Shown piece by piece: positions 53,787 through 62,623 of a stretch of 64,000 nucleotides of DNA; position 1 is the stretch's first letter, and every line of letters starts with the position of its first letter. The notes beneath the pieces were generated by a model. It was not told the origin of the DNA and did not search any database. It was given only the letters and a program-made list of their open reading frames with translations. The stretch is taken from assembly GCF_004346165.1 (NCBI RefSeq), contig NZ_SLZZ01000001.1:265225-329224 (forward strand), in the 5' to 3' direction. A program made the translations under genes and the position numbers. This DNA is from Muricomes intestini. GTDB lineage: Bacteria; Bacillota; Clostridia; Lachnospirales; Lachnospiraceae.

Positions 53787-54182
53787 TAGCTTGTTGTAAC
53801 AATATTCTATAATGCTTTTGCGTGTTATGATGCCAATAAATTTATTCTGGTCATCTACGACAGGCACAAAATTCTGATTCATTGCCTTTTTTACAAGATC
53901 CTCCATATCTGCATCTGCTGCTACCACATCAAAACCTGCCTTGAGCGGAAAATCACGAATAAAAATCTTTTCAGCACTTTTCAAATTTAGATTTCTATGA
54001 CTCTTAATTCCCCAAAGCAAATCTCCCTCCGTAACAGTTCCTACAAACTCGCCATCTTTGTTCAGCATAGGAATTGCAGCATATTTGTGATACTCCATTG
54101 TTTCAAGAACCTGACGAAGTGTAAAGTCATCATAAATATAGGCGACCTCACTTTTAGGTTTTAGAAAGAACAAAATGTTCAT
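53775..54182 (-). CDS. CBS-domain pair protein
   Basis: 135 aa consisting only of two CBS motifs (about 20-65 and 80-130; KYAAIPMLNKDGEFVGTVTEGDLL and NFVPVVDDQNKFIGIITRKSI). Such stand-alone pairs bind adenine nucleotides and regulate a partner, here unknown. It follows lysC by 22 bases. Confidence 0.9.
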   Translation of the reverse strand: MNILFFLKPKSEVAYIYDDFTLRQVLETMEYHKYAAIPMLNKDGEFVGTVTEGDLLWGIKSHRNLNLKSAEKIFIRDFPLKAGFDVVAADADMEDLVKKAMNQNFVPVVDDQNKFIGIITRKSIIEYCYNKLLTL

Positions 54183-54204
54183 CTCGAACTTGCTCCCTTT
54201 CTTT

Positions 54205-55524
54205 TTATATTTGTGTTACTACAAATATTTCATACAATGCCTTTATGGCACTTCTGAAATCATCATGCCGGACTCCTACAATAATATTCAGCTCACTGGA
54301 GCCCTGGTCAATCATTTTTACATTAATATGAGCATGCGCCAGTGCAGAAAAAATTCTTCCTGCCGTGCCCCGGTTTGCCCTCATACCGCGGCCTACAATA
54401 GCAATCAGGGAAAGGTCAGACTCTAGCTCAACGTGATCCGGGTTGGCTGCACTATGGATCCCTGCAAGGACTTTCTGTTCTTTTTCTTCAAATTCATCTT
54501 TGTGAACGAAGATTGTCATTGTATCAATTCCGGAAGGCATATGTTCAATGGAAATATCATTATCCTCAAACACTTGCAGTACCTTGCGGCAAAATCCAAT
54601 TTCAGAGTTCATCATAGCCTTTTCAATTGTGACTGCCACAAAGCCGTCCGTACCAGCAATTCCGGTAATTGTATATTTGGGCTTTCTGCATGTACTTTCC
54701 ACGATCAAGGTACCTTCATCGTCCGGCGCGTTAGTGTTGCGGATATTAATCGGAATTCCTGCTTTTCTGACAGGGAAAATTGCGTCTTCATGAAGCACAC
54801 TGGCTCCCATATACGAAAGCTCCCGCAGTTCCTTGTATGTGATAGTTTCGATTGATTTTGCATCTCTAACAATCCTGGGGTCTGCAATCAGAAAACCTGA
54901 TACGTCGGTCCAGTTCTCATACACATCGGCAGAGATAGCCAATGCTACGAGAGAACCCGTGATGTCAGACCCCCCTCTGGAAAATGTGACAATTGTACCG
55001 TCCCTTTTTGCACCATAGAACCCTGGGATAACTGCAAATTCAGTCTTGTCCAGGCGGCGGGACAACAGTTTACCCGTAACAGTGTCATTCAAAGTTCCAT
55101 CTTCGTCAAAACGGATCACTTCTGCTGCATCCACAAATTCAAATCCGAGATATGCAGACATGATGATTCCATTTAAATATTCCCCTCTGGAGGCTGCATA
55201 ATCCCTTCCCGCCTCTTTAATGAAGTTCTCGCGTATAATTTTAAATTCTTCGTTCAGAGAAATAGTAAGACCAAGTCCCTCTATAATTTCATTGTATCTG
55301 TCCTGAATTGCAGAAAGAATGTCCTGAAAATCTTTCTTTCCCATTGCGGCATCATAACAATTATACAACATATCTGTCACTTTTGTATCCCTTGAAAATC
55401 TTTTTCCGGGAGCAGATGGCACAACATATCTTCTGGATTCCTCAGAGCGGATAATTTCGCCGGCCTTCTGGAACTGATCGGCACTTGCCAGAGAACTTCC
55501 ACCAAATTTCACTACTTTTTTCAT
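54205..55524 (-). CDS. lysC: Aspartate kinase
   Basis: First step of the lysine/threonine/methionine pathway, 439 aa. The kinase N-domain has KFGGSSLASADQ and FSRGGSDITGSLVA, and the C-terminal half holds two ACT domains (about 300-439) for feedback control. ATG 55524 follows GGAGGAAA. No lysine riboswitch is visible in the short leader. Own promoter at 55591-55619. Confidence 0.94.
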   Translation of the reverse strand: MKKVVKFGGSSLASADQFQKAGEIIRSEESRRYVVPSAPGKRFSRDTKVTDMLYNCYDAAMGKKDFQDILSAIQDRYNEIIEGLGLTISLNEEFKIIRENFIKEAGRDYAASRGEYLNGIIMSAYLGFEFVDAAEVIRFDEDGTLNDTVTGKLLSRRLDKTEFAVIPGFYGAKRDGTIVTFSRGGSDITGSLVALAISADVYENWTDVSGFLIADPRIVRDAKSIETITYKELRELSYMGASVLHEDAIFPVRKAGIPINIRNTNAPDDEGTLIVESTCRKPKYTITGIAGTDGFVAVTIEKAMMNSEIGFCRKVLQVFEDNDISIEHMPSGIDTMTIFVHKDEFEEKEQKVLAGIHSAANPDHVELESDLSLIAIVGRGMRANRGTAGRIFSALAHAHINVKMIDQGSSELNIIVGVRHDDFRSAIKALYEIFVVTQI

Positions 55525-55590
55525 TGCATTTTCCTCCAAATATACAGACAAAAGAACATCTTTGCAAGATTTCTGCGTTCTTGGTTCATT

Positions 55591-55619
55591 ATTATAACGC
55601 AGTCACTCTCTCTTGTAAA
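55591..55619 (-). promoter_or_regulatory. Promoter of lysC
   Basis: Minus strand TTTACA (55619-55614), 17-bp spacer, TATAAT (55596-55591). Confidence 0.8.
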
Positions 55620-55651
55620 TCTCTTATTTTACATTTTTCTGCATATTTTGC

Positions 55652-55790
55652 AACAGTTCAGCCATATGAATTTTTGACAGCATAAGCAGAAGAAAGCTTG
55701 CTCTCGTATGCATATGCTGTCGAAAATTCATATGGCGCTCTGCCACAGTGAGATGAAGCGCAGCGGAATCGAGCTGATGGCTGAACTGTT
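55652..55790 (-). repeat. Repeat family B, full copy 2 (139 bp, MITE-like)
   Basis: Bounded by perfect 14-bp terminal inverted repeats AACAGTTCAGCCAT and ATGGCTGAACTGTT. Inside is a near-perfect long stem built on CCATATGAATTTTTGACAGC. It lies between lysC and ybaK, upstream of the lysC promoter. No clear target-site duplication and no coding capacity. Confidence 0.85.
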
Positions 55791-55859
55791 ACTATATTTC
55801 AATAGGATATCCTGCATATTTTCTTATTTATTATCAAAAAAGTTGTCTTTTATGAAGAC

Positions 55860-56339
55860 TTATACAATTATATCTGCATATTGTGCATTTGCTGCCTTTT
55901 TCAAATCTTGGGGAGAAAGTTTCAACTGCATTCCAAGTTTTCCACCACTGACATAAATATAATCAAGGTTTTCCACAGTTTCGTCTATGACGGTGGAAAA
56001 AGCCTTCTTCATTCCTATAGCTGTACATCCTCCCCGTATATAACCGGTCACCGCGGTAATTTCTTTTACTGGAAGCATATCCAGAGATTTTTCTCCCACC
56101 ACTTTGGCCGCCTTTTTCAGATGAAGTTCTGCTTCAATGGGAATGACAAATACATAATGCTCTCCGCTCTTTCCGGTAGTCACCAGTGTCTTGTACACCC
56201 TGTCGTGGGGAAGATTCATTTTATCAGCGATTGTAATGCCGTCAATAAACTCATCACATTCATACGTTTGATATTCATAGGGAATTTTATGCTTTTCCAG
56301 AATACGCATGGCATTTGTTTTCAGTTCTTTCTTACTCAT
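55860..56339 (-). CDS. ybaK: Cys-tRNA(Pro)/Cys-tRNA(Cys) deacylase YbaK
   Basis: 159 aa editing-domain protein that clears mischarged Cys-tRNA(Pro). Family segments: KTNAMRILEKHKIPYEYQTYE, VYKTLVTTG and GYIRGGCTAIGMKK. The ATG at 56339 follows GGAGG; a longer frame back to 56417 has no support. A leader of up to about 180 bases precedes it, with two palindromes. Confidence 0.92.
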   Translation of the reverse strand: MSKKELKTNAMRILEKHKIPYEYQTYECDEFIDGITIADKMNLPHDRVYKTLVTTGKSGEHYVFVIPIEAELHLKKAAKVVGEKSLDMLPVKEITAVTGYIRGGCTAIGMKKAFSTVIDETVENLDYIYVSGGKLGMQLKLSPQDLKKAANAQYADIIV

Positions 56340-56460
56340 AATATCAATTCCTCCATAAAGCAAATCATTTTGTGAATAACATTTTGTTTTTAGCATTCTT
56401 CTGTGGATAACTTTCAAAAAAGCGCCATATCTTTCCTCTTAACGTGGCCGCCACGCCAGA

Positions 56461-56470
56461 TTGTATACAA
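56461..56470. promoter_or_regulatory. Palindromic operator candidate, copy 1
   Basis: TTGTATACAA, a perfect palindrome, 81 bases from an identical copy at 56542. The form fits the TNGTNNNACNA pattern of GntR-family regulators. Confidence 0.45.
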
Positions 56471-56528
56471 GAATTCAATCTATTTACAGGCCAATTCGCG
56501 TGAGCGCAACAAAAATCCTCTAGTCCAA

Positions 56529-56556
56529 ATTTTATGTATAATTGTATACAATCCAA
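56529..56556 (-). promoter_or_regulatory. Putative ybaK promoter overlapped by a palindrome
   Basis: Minus strand TTGGAT (56556-56551), 16-bp spacer, TAAAAT (56534-56529). A perfect TTGTATACAA (56551-56542) fills the spacer next to the -35, a good place for a repressor. Confidence 0.5.
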
Positions 56557-56637
56557 AAAATGAAAATAAACAAGCCTGTATAAAAGGCCTAAAAATTTGC
56601 TGCAGTTTGGCTGGCTGTTCAATTTTGTAAAACATAA

Positions 56638-57834
56638 CTACTCTTTAATACTTTCATGGAGAGGCCTGCGGACCTTTTTTCGTGTTACCTCTACAAGCTG
56701 TAACTCTGTCATATCTACCAAGGTTGTTTGAATGGGATCCTGTGATAAATGATGGCGGAAATCTTTCAGCAGCTCATGGGTTGCAGCTGCATCGTCCAGA
56801 TTAATAAAATCTACAATAATGATACCTGAGAGATTTCTGAGTCGTATTTGCTTTGCCACTTCCTGTGCCGCTTCCAGGTTAATTTTTAAATAAGTCTCCA
56901 AGGGGGCTCTTTTAGCAACAAATTTTCCCGAATTCACATCTATGACTGTCAGTGCCTCTGTATATTGAATCACCAGATAGGCACCGTTTTTAAGCCATAC
57001 ACGCTGTCCCAGGGCACGGTCCAGCACAGTATGGGTACTATATAGTTTCGACAGGGAAAGCTGACTACTGTCATACCTTCTGAGATTAACTAAATATTCC
57101 GGCTGTTCTTTTTCATAGTATTCCCTGACCTGGCCGTAGAGTTTATCTCCTTCAACTATAATCTCTGTCAGTCCCTCCGTGTAGACGTTCTTTAAATATG
57201 ATATATAGGCAGGAGGCTCCTGAGATAAACAGGAAAAACATGTCCTTGTCCGGGCAATTTTTTTTATTTCATAGTACTTACTTTCCAGCTCTCTGATTTC
57301 CTCAAGGATATCAGAAAAGGGCGCATCCTTGGCATTGGTACGGATAATAATCCCATACTCTTCATTTTTTAGGGGCTGAAGCTGTTCTTTCAGCAGTGTT
57401 CTTAAATGTTTCGGCAATTTGCCGGAGGTTCCGATTCTTGTATTTCCGGAAGTCAAAATAGCATAACGCCCGTGAAAATTCAGATTACTGCTGACTGTTG
57501 GGGCTTTTGTCTTCACAGCTTCTTTGCTGATCTGAACAACTAGCTCATCACCGACACAAAGTGCCTTTTTTCCACTTTTGTGAGTAAATATGGCTCTGTC
57601 GGCCTGGCTCATATCATAATAACATTCCACTTTGTTTCCAATCTCAATAAAAGCAGCTCCTATATTGGACACAATATTTTTCACTTTACCTACATAAATA
57701 TTCCCCAGGGTTTGTACGGGTTCTCCTCTGTTGCTTTCAGGAGTGCAGTGTATCTCAACAATTTCATCATCTTCCAGCAGGAACATCCATATTTTATTTT
57801 CTTCCTTCATCATAAGAATTTTTCTTGAAATCAT
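56638..57834 (-). CDS. rng: Ribonuclease E/G family protein (RNase G-like)
   Basis: 398 aa single-strand endoribonuclease. The N-terminal S1 domain (NIYVGKVKNIVSNIGAAFIEIG) is followed by the catalytic region with metal aspartates in VIDVNSGKFVAKR and IIVDFINLDD. It lacks the long RNase E scaffold tail, so it is RNase G-like. The start overlaps the preceding stop in an ATGA junction, which fixes ATG 57834 and indicates translational coupling. Confidence 0.92.
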   Translation of the reverse strand: MISRKILMMKEENKIWMFLLEDDEIVEIHCTPESNRGEPVQTLGNIYVGKVKNIVSNIGAAFIEIGNKVECYYDMSQADRAIFTHKSGKKALCVGDELVVQISKEAVKTKAPTVSSNLNFHGRYAILTSGNTRIGTSGKLPKHLRTLLKEQLQPLKNEEYGIIIRTNAKDAPFSDILEEIRELESKYYEIKKIARTRTCFSCLSQEPPAYISYLKNVYTEGLTEIIVEGDKLYGQVREYYEKEQPEYLVNLRRYDSSQLSLSKLYSTHTVLDRALGQRVWLKNGAYLVIQYTEALTVIDVNSGKFVAKRAPLETYLKINLEAAQEVAKQIRLRNLSGIIIVDFINLDDAAATHELLKDFRHHLSQDPIQTTLVDMTELQLVEVTRKKVRRPLHESIKE

Positions 57835-58547
57835 ACTGTGTCTTTCTCCATTTCCCACCCCATATCTTCCAGTGACTTCAGTTCTCTCTCAATGCCTTGT
57901 CCCACATCTGCATACATTTCCAACCGGTGATGATGAAAATCTACGGATTTCCATTCAACGCTTAAAAACCGGCAGAAAGCTTCCATAACAAGCTCAGGCT
58001 TGAGATTCTGGACACTTCCTGCGGCAAGCTGCATATAGATGCCGGATTTGGAAGGTTCAAATTTATAAATCATAGGTCTGATATCCACCTCATTTACACT
58101 ACGCTTTGTCTGCTTTTCTATGCGGATTTCCGGCTGCTTTAAAAATACAGACGTTTTTTCCCTCCAATTCTCCGGCAGAGAGCCTCTTTTCAAAGTTGTA
58201 AGGTAATCAGCGGCCGCCACAATTGCCATACCTGTCAGCTTCTTTTCCTCTGGAATCTGTCGGAAACTTATAATCTCCATGCCCTCCACCATAACTTTGT
58301 TGAGACGTTTTACGGCCTCCTTGCCGGAGACAGCTTCTTTCAATTCAATATCGAAATATTCACCATCGCTGGAAAGGCCTATCCCCAAAGGGCTTGCAAA
58401 GGACATAATCATATGGGGGCTGTACCCGCCCGTAAAGGCAATGGGGATCCCGGCCCGTCTCATGGCCTTCTGAAAGAAACGCATCACATCCAGATGTCCA
58501 ATAAATCTTAAGGCTCCGTATTTCCTGAATTTAATTCGCGCCTTCAT
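57831..58547 (-). CDS. TIGR03936 family protein (radical-SAM-linked)
   Basis: 238 aa, with the family start KARIKFRKYGALRFIGHLDVMRFFQKAMRRA. It is nearly always paired with the TIGR03960 radical-SAM protein (sometimes fused) and close to rng and rplU, but its role is unknown. ATG 58547 follows GAGGAGG, overlapping the end of its partner by 17 bases. Confidence 0.9.
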   Translation of the reverse strand: MKARIKFRKYGALRFIGHLDVMRFFQKAMRRAGIPIAFTGGYSPHMIMSFASPLGIGLSSDGEYFDIELKEAVSGKEAVKRLNKVMVEGMEIISFRQIPEEKKLTGMAIVAAADYLTTLKRGSLPENWREKTSVFLKQPEIRIEKQTKRSVNEVDIRPMIYKFEPSKSGIYMQLAAGSVQNLKPELVMEAFCRFLSVEWKSVDFHHHRLEMYADVGQGIERELKSLEDMGWEMEKDTV

Positions 58548-60396
58548 AACAGACACCTCCTCCAAATTGTGCCGCACCACAGCCGGAACATCCCCTCCTG
58601 CAATTGGGCGTAATTCTGCCGTGCTTTGCTCTCTCCCACTCTTTCTTAAGGAAATTCCTACTTACACCAATGTCAATAAAATCCCAGGGAAATAACTCAT
58701 CCAGGTCTCTCTTACGGGTTGTATAAAATCCAATGTCGGTTTTCGTATTGCAAAATGCTTCTATCCATTTTTCATTGGAGAATGTCTCTGTCCATGAATC
58801 ATAAAGGCATCCCAGTCTGTAGGCCTCCTCAATGACTTTTCCCACACGTCTGTCCCCACGGGCAAACACACCCTCCAGCACAGTGACATCTGCGTCATGC
58901 CAGTTATATTTCAGGCTTTTTTTATTTAACTGCTCCTGGAATGCATGCTTTACCACATAGGCCCGTCGAATGTACTCCTCATTGCTGCACATTGACGCCC
59001 ACTGGAATGGTGTAAAAGGCTTGGGCACGAAAAAGGAAGAGCTTGCGGTAATCTGGCATTTCCCATGTCGCTCCTCTTTTGGTATTTCATAATACTTTCT
59101 GGCGATTTTGTCGGAAAGCACCGCAATTCCCTTCATGTCCTCATCCGCCTCCGTAGGAAGTCCCAGCATGAAATATAATTTTACTTTAGACCAGCCGCCT
59201 TCAAAAGCCTGTCCGGCCCCCTCTAGAATACTTTCCTCTGTCAGTCCTTTGTTGATGACGTCCCGAAGCCTCTGAGAACCTGCCTCCGGGGCAAATGTAA
59301 GACTGCTTTTTTTAATATCCTGCACCTTACTCATTACATCCAGTGAGAAGGCGTCAATGCGCAGTGAAGGCAAAGAGATATTTATCCCTTCGCCCTGGAA
59401 TTCTTCTATCAGAAAATTTACCAACTCCTTCAGCTCAGAGTAATCGCTGGAACTTAAGGAACTCAGAGAAATCTCCTCGTGCCCGGTATTCTTCAGCATG
59501 GTGCGGGCATATTCCTTTAAGGTTTCCACATCCCGCTCTCTGGTAGGGCGGTACAGCATACCAGCCTGACAGAATCTGCATCCCCGGATACAGCCCCTCT
59601 GTATTTCAAGCACTACCCTGTCCTGTGTTGCCTTGATGAAAGGCACAATAGGAGCCATGGGGTAGGAGGCATTCGTGACATCCATGAAAACCTGCTTTTT
59701 AATTTTTGTGGGTATCCCCGGTATTCTGGGCACAAAAGACTTTAGCGTCCCGTCTTTATGGTAGGAAGCTTCATAAAGCCCGGGAGCGTAAATTCCCTCT
59801 ATACAGGCTGCCCTCTGCAAAAACTCTTCACGGCTTGTCCCTTCAGCGCGGCAGGTCTTATATAAATCCAGCAGCTCGTCATATACAGTTTCGCCTTCGC
59901 CAATATAAAACAAATCAAAAAATTCTGCCAGCGGTTCCGGATTGTAGGTACAGGGGCCGCCTCCGATCACAATCGGGTACTCCCAGGTACGGTCCTCACT
60001 GTGAATCGGAATCTGGCTTAAGTCTAATATTTGTAAAATATTGGTGTAGCACATTTCATACTGAATTGTAATTCCCAGAAAATCAAACTGTTTTACAGGA
60101 TCCTGGGACTCCAGCGCAAACAGCGGGATATTCTCTTCACGCAAGATTTTATCCAGATCAATCCAGGGTGAATATACTCTCTCACACCACACATCCTCAC
60201 GTTGATTGAGCATATTGTATAAAATCTGAATCCCCAGATGGGACATTCCGATTTCATATACGTCTGGAAAACACATGGCAAACCGTATATCAACCTTAGA
60301 TGAATCCTTATTTACCGAATTCACCTCATTGCCGATATAACGCGCCGGTTTCTCAACTTTTAATAATATATCATCATTTAACGCTAATTTACGCAT
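58531..60396 (-). CDS. TIGR03960 family B12-binding/radical-SAM protein
   Basis: 621 aa. The N-terminal part (about 25-200) resembles a cobalamin-binding Rossmann fold, and the radical-SAM motif is CIRGCRFCQAG. The C-terminal tail has four more cysteines (CRRGCSGCGAAQF and GGVCYEG). The reaction is unknown. The link to rng, and usually rplU, suggests rRNA or ribosomal-protein modification. First gene of the three-gene unit with TIGR03936 and rng. Confidence 0.92.
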   Translation of the reverse strand: MRKLALNDDILLKVEKPARYIGNEVNSVNKDSSKVDIRFAMCFPDVYEIGMSHLGIQILYNMLNQREDVWCERVYSPWIDLDKILREENIPLFALESQDPVKQFDFLGITIQYEMCYTNILQILDLSQIPIHSEDRTWEYPIVIGGGPCTYNPEPLAEFFDLFYIGEGETVYDELLDLYKTCRAEGTSREEFLQRAACIEGIYAPGLYEASYHKDGTLKSFVPRIPGIPTKIKKQVFMDVTNASYPMAPIVPFIKATQDRVVLEIQRGCIRGCRFCQAGMLYRPTRERDVETLKEYARTMLKNTGHEEISLSSLSSSDYSELKELVNFLIEEFQGEGINISLPSLRIDAFSLDVMSKVQDIKKSSLTFAPEAGSQRLRDVINKGLTEESILEGAGQAFEGGWSKVKLYFMLGLPTEADEDMKGIAVLSDKIARKYYEIPKEERHGKCQITASSSFFVPKPFTPFQWASMCSNEEYIRRAYVVKHAFQEQLNKKSLKYNWHDADVTVLEGVFARGDRRVGKVIEEAYRLGCLYDSWTETFSNEKWIEAFCNTKTDIGFYTTRKRDLDELFPWDFIDIGVSRNFLKKEWERAKHGRITPNCRRGCSGCGAAQFGGGVCYEGAN

Positions 60397-60567
60397 GTTG
60401 TAGCCTTTTTCTTTCTTTAATATTCTTAGTAAATCATACTCAAGTCTAATGCTATTATTACTATTTTATTTTTTGGTATAATTCTGCCATTATTCTCCTA
60501 TTGTTCATATAGGCAAAGAACTAAATAACAGTAAAAGTATAACATAAAATCGGTTCTTGTGCCATAT

Positions 60568-60619
60568 ATGAAAAATTAATAAGTTCATCCTGTATGAAAA
60601 ATTAATAAGTTCATCCTGT
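60568..60619. repeat. Perfect 2 x 26-bp tandem duplication
   Basis: Unit 60568-60593 (ATGAAAAATTAATAAGTTCA plus TCCTGT) is repeated exactly at 60594-60619, in the non-coding stretch 60397-60901. Confidence 0.95.
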
Positions 60620-60638
60620 TACTATCCGGAGTATGTAA

Positions 60639-60833
60639 GGTAGGGGGAGAAAAAGCAATGGACATTGCTGGTACTGTAACCACTCGGTGCAAAGTAATGA
60701 AAGCGCAAAAGCTTTCTCTCTTCAATCGCATCTTGAATTAGCTCAATCTTTGGGGCCAGAGCCGTCAGATAAAAAAAGAGCTGCAGATTTGAAGTTTATT
60801 GACACTACTGGGTTGTATGAGTATAATAAATAA
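60639..60833 (+). pseudogene. Possible 3' remnant of an unrecognised gene
   Basis: An open frame of 64 codons with no convincing start. It has a CWYC zinc-type pair, a helical SLQSHLELAQSLGPEPSDKK stretch and a normal-looking C-terminus (LKFIDTTGLYEYNK). It may be the tail of a deleted gene. I do not recognise the family, and chance cannot be excluded. The rest of 60397-60901 holds only the tandem duplication and A/T-rich DNA. Confidence 0.3.
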
Positions 60834-60901
60834 CATATGTTGCGTAACGAAAGTTTTCCAAATGGAGGAAAATGCTACTGCTATTGCGGAGGTACTGCAA
60901 A

Positions 60902-61825
60902 ATGATTATAGAACGTTTTTATCAAAATCAAGGTGCCAGCCTGAAATACTATGAAATTGAAAATAGCTCGCCGCCTCTACTTCTCATTCACGCCCAAGGC
61001 GTTGACGGAAAGAGCTTTGCAAATGTATGGGAGCAGCTTTCCGAAAGATATCATGTGTATTCCGTGGACTGCTATGGTCATGGTGGCAGTCTACACGACG
61101 CAGGCAAATATAATGTGGAGGATATAGGCAACGCTGTGATCCGCTTCATTGAAGATGTCATAAAAGAAAAGGTTTATCTTCTCGGACATTCTTCCGGTGG
61201 TCTGATCACCGCCTATATTGCTGCAAAGACTGATCTGTGCAGATATTTGGTTTTGGAAGATTCACCGTTCTTTTCCTCACAGGGAGAACGCCGCAAGAGT
61301 AGCTTTAATTACATAGACTTGTCTACAGTTTGCCACCGCTTTATCAAACAGACGGAAAATAAGGATTTTGTGTTGTATTATTTCAGCAATCAATATGCGT
61401 GGAATTTTTTTCCCGAAAAATCACGGGAGAAGATAAAGCATAGCATGATAAAAATGGCCGCTAAATATAGAGCGAAGCACCCGGACAGAGATTTGAAAGT
61501 TCCATTCTGGCCGAAAGCCGCACTCAGCGGCTTTCAGGGCATGGACCATTACGATCCGCTATTTGGAGAGACTTTCTACAATGACAGTTTCCATTGCGGC
61601 ATAGCACATGAGGACATCTTACGGAATATAAAATGCCAAACACTGTTTATGAAAGCGCAGACCAATATCAATGAGGACGGAATTTTAATGGCGGCACTTA
61701 GCGAGGAAGATTTGAAAAAGGTTACGGAGCTGATTGCCGATTGCCGCGTTGTACACTTTGACTGCGGGCATGGCATCCACATAGAAAAACCGAAAGAGTT
61801 TATAGCTTGTTTGGTATCACACTAG
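60902..61825 (+). CDS. Alpha/beta-hydrolase-fold protein
   Basis: 307 aa. The nucleophile elbow is GHSSGG, the oxyanion/early motif VDCYGHGGS, an acidic residue is likely in MKAQTNINEDGIL, and the histidine is in FDCGHGIHIEKP. The substrate is unknown. ATG 60902, nine bases after GGAGG, is preferred over ATG 60872. It is the only plus-strand gene between minus-strand operons and lies beside a gene remnant and repeats, so it may be a later arrival. Confidence 0.85.
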   Translation: MIIERFYQNQGASLKYYEIENSSPPLLLIHAQGVDGKSFANVWEQLSERYHVYSVDCYGHGGSLHDAGKYNVEDIGNAVIRFIEDVIKEKVYLLGHSSGGLITAYIAAKTDLCRYLVLEDSPFFSSQGERRKSSFNYIDLSTVCHRFIKQTENKDFVLYYFSNQYAWNFFPEKSREKIKHSMIKMAAKYRAKHPDRDLKVPFWPKAALSGFQGMDHYDPLFGETFYNDSFHCGIAHEDILRNIKCQTLFMKAQTNINEDGILMAALSEEDLKKVTELIADCRVVHFDCGHGIHIEKPKEFIACLVSH

Positions 61826-61840
61826 TTAAACCTATCCTAG

Positions 61841-61868
61841 AGGGGGCAAAATACCTTTTGACCCCTAC
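61841..61868. repeat. Repeat family A, solo first hairpin (copy 4)
   Basis: GGGGGCAAAA, TACC loop, TTTTGACCCC, TAC: only the first hairpin of the family A element, 16 bases after the hydrolase stop. It could act as a transcription stop. Confidence 0.65.
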
Positions 61869-61890
61869 ATCTTATCATGTAATTAATTTT

Positions 61891-61928
61891 TTAAAAGGTT
61901 CTTCACCCGGAGATGAAGAACCTTTTAA
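61891..61928. terminator. Strong hairpin between convergent genes
   Basis: A perfect 15-bp stem (TTAAAAGGTTCTTCA with its complement) around CCCGGAGA. It overlaps the stop of the minus-strand gene. The T-runs are within the stem arms and at 61931-61935. Confidence 0.65.
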
Positions 61929-62239
61929 AGATTTTTCCACACCGCCTGGATATCTTTTAACTCCAGCTGGTGTTCTATCTGATTCACTATCTTTTCACTG
62001 TTTACATTTGCCACATCAATTTTTCCATAATCTATCCATATATAGCACACAAAGCACAGAACAGCCAGAATCAGCCGAAAGTAGAAACTGTTTTTGGGCC
62101 TTCTTTCTTCATCATCCCCGTATAAGTCGTGATAAATATGTCCATACCGGGGATGTACTGCAGGTATGCCAACGTCTTCATTATAAAGTTTTCTTGTCTG
62201 TCGGAGAAGTTCCCTGCGCCGTTCTTCTGATTCATTCAT
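61925..62239 (-). CDS. Small membrane protein, unknown
   Basis: 104 aa. A charged, arginine- and glutamate-rich N-terminus with HPRYGHIYHDLYGDDEE is followed by one transmembrane helix (about 52-69) and a short outside helix. Not recognised. AGAGGT lies about ten bases before the ATG. Flanked by a hairpin and repeat family C. Confidence 0.65.
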   Translation of the reverse strand: MNESEERRRELLRQTRKLYNEDVGIPAVHPRYGHIYHDLYGDDEERRPKNSFYFRLILAVLCFVCYIWIDYGKIDVANVNSEKIVNQIEHQLELKDIQAVWKNL

Positions 62240-62326
62240 AAGATATGTACCTCTGCTATATCAATCTACCCTATCTTATGTCCACAGAGAAGTTGTTAGA
62301 ACTTCTTGTCTGCAATTTGTTGTAAC

Positions 62327-62623
62327 TGTAAGGAAGTTCTTCGCTAAGCTCGAAAATACCTTGCTAATCTCAAAGAACGACCTACGTGCTAAGCTCGTGA
62401 AAGACCTCGCTAATCGTTATTGCTGTAAGGAAGTTCTTTTCGCTAAGCTCGAAAACACCTCGCTAATCTCAAAGAACGACCTACGTGCTAAGCTCGTGAA
62501 AGACCTCGCTAATCGTTATCGCTGTAAGGAAGTTCTTTTCGCTAAGCTCGAAAACACCTCGCTAATCTCAAAGAACGACCTACGTGCTAAGCTCGTAAAA
62601 GACCTCGCTAATCACTATCGGTC
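62327..62623 (+). repeat. Repeat family C, tandem array of three 97-99-bp units
   Basis: Units start at 62327, 62424 and 62523 and are almost identical. Each holds modules that begin GCTAA(G/T)CTC and end in ACCTC, plus a GGAAGTTCTTTTC segment. The array runs into the hisIE gene and supplies its last codons (Asp, Arg, stop). Confidence 0.92.

Larger units (their letters stand above)
56340..56637. other. Gene-free stretch between ybaK and rng
   Basis: About 300 bases with no credible gene. It holds a minus-strand promoter and two TTGTATACAA palindromes (separate entries). Short open frames here lack ribosome sites and family likeness. Confidence 0.6.

Noticed and set aside
54833..55018. Antisense open frame inside lysC
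   Set aside because: A shadow of the aspartate kinase gene. Many similar shadows occur across the window and were all left out.
55525..55651. Lysine riboswitch upstream of lysC
   Set aside because: The leader between the promoter and the lysC start is only about 60 bases, too short, and shows no riboswitch core.
56365..56622. Minus-strand open frame of 85 codons between ybaK and rng
   Set aside because: No ribosome site and low-complexity composition; it spans the promoter and palindromes.
62327..62623. CRISPR-like direct repeats
   Set aside because: The whole 97-99-bp unit repeats with no unique spacers, and no cas gene is near.
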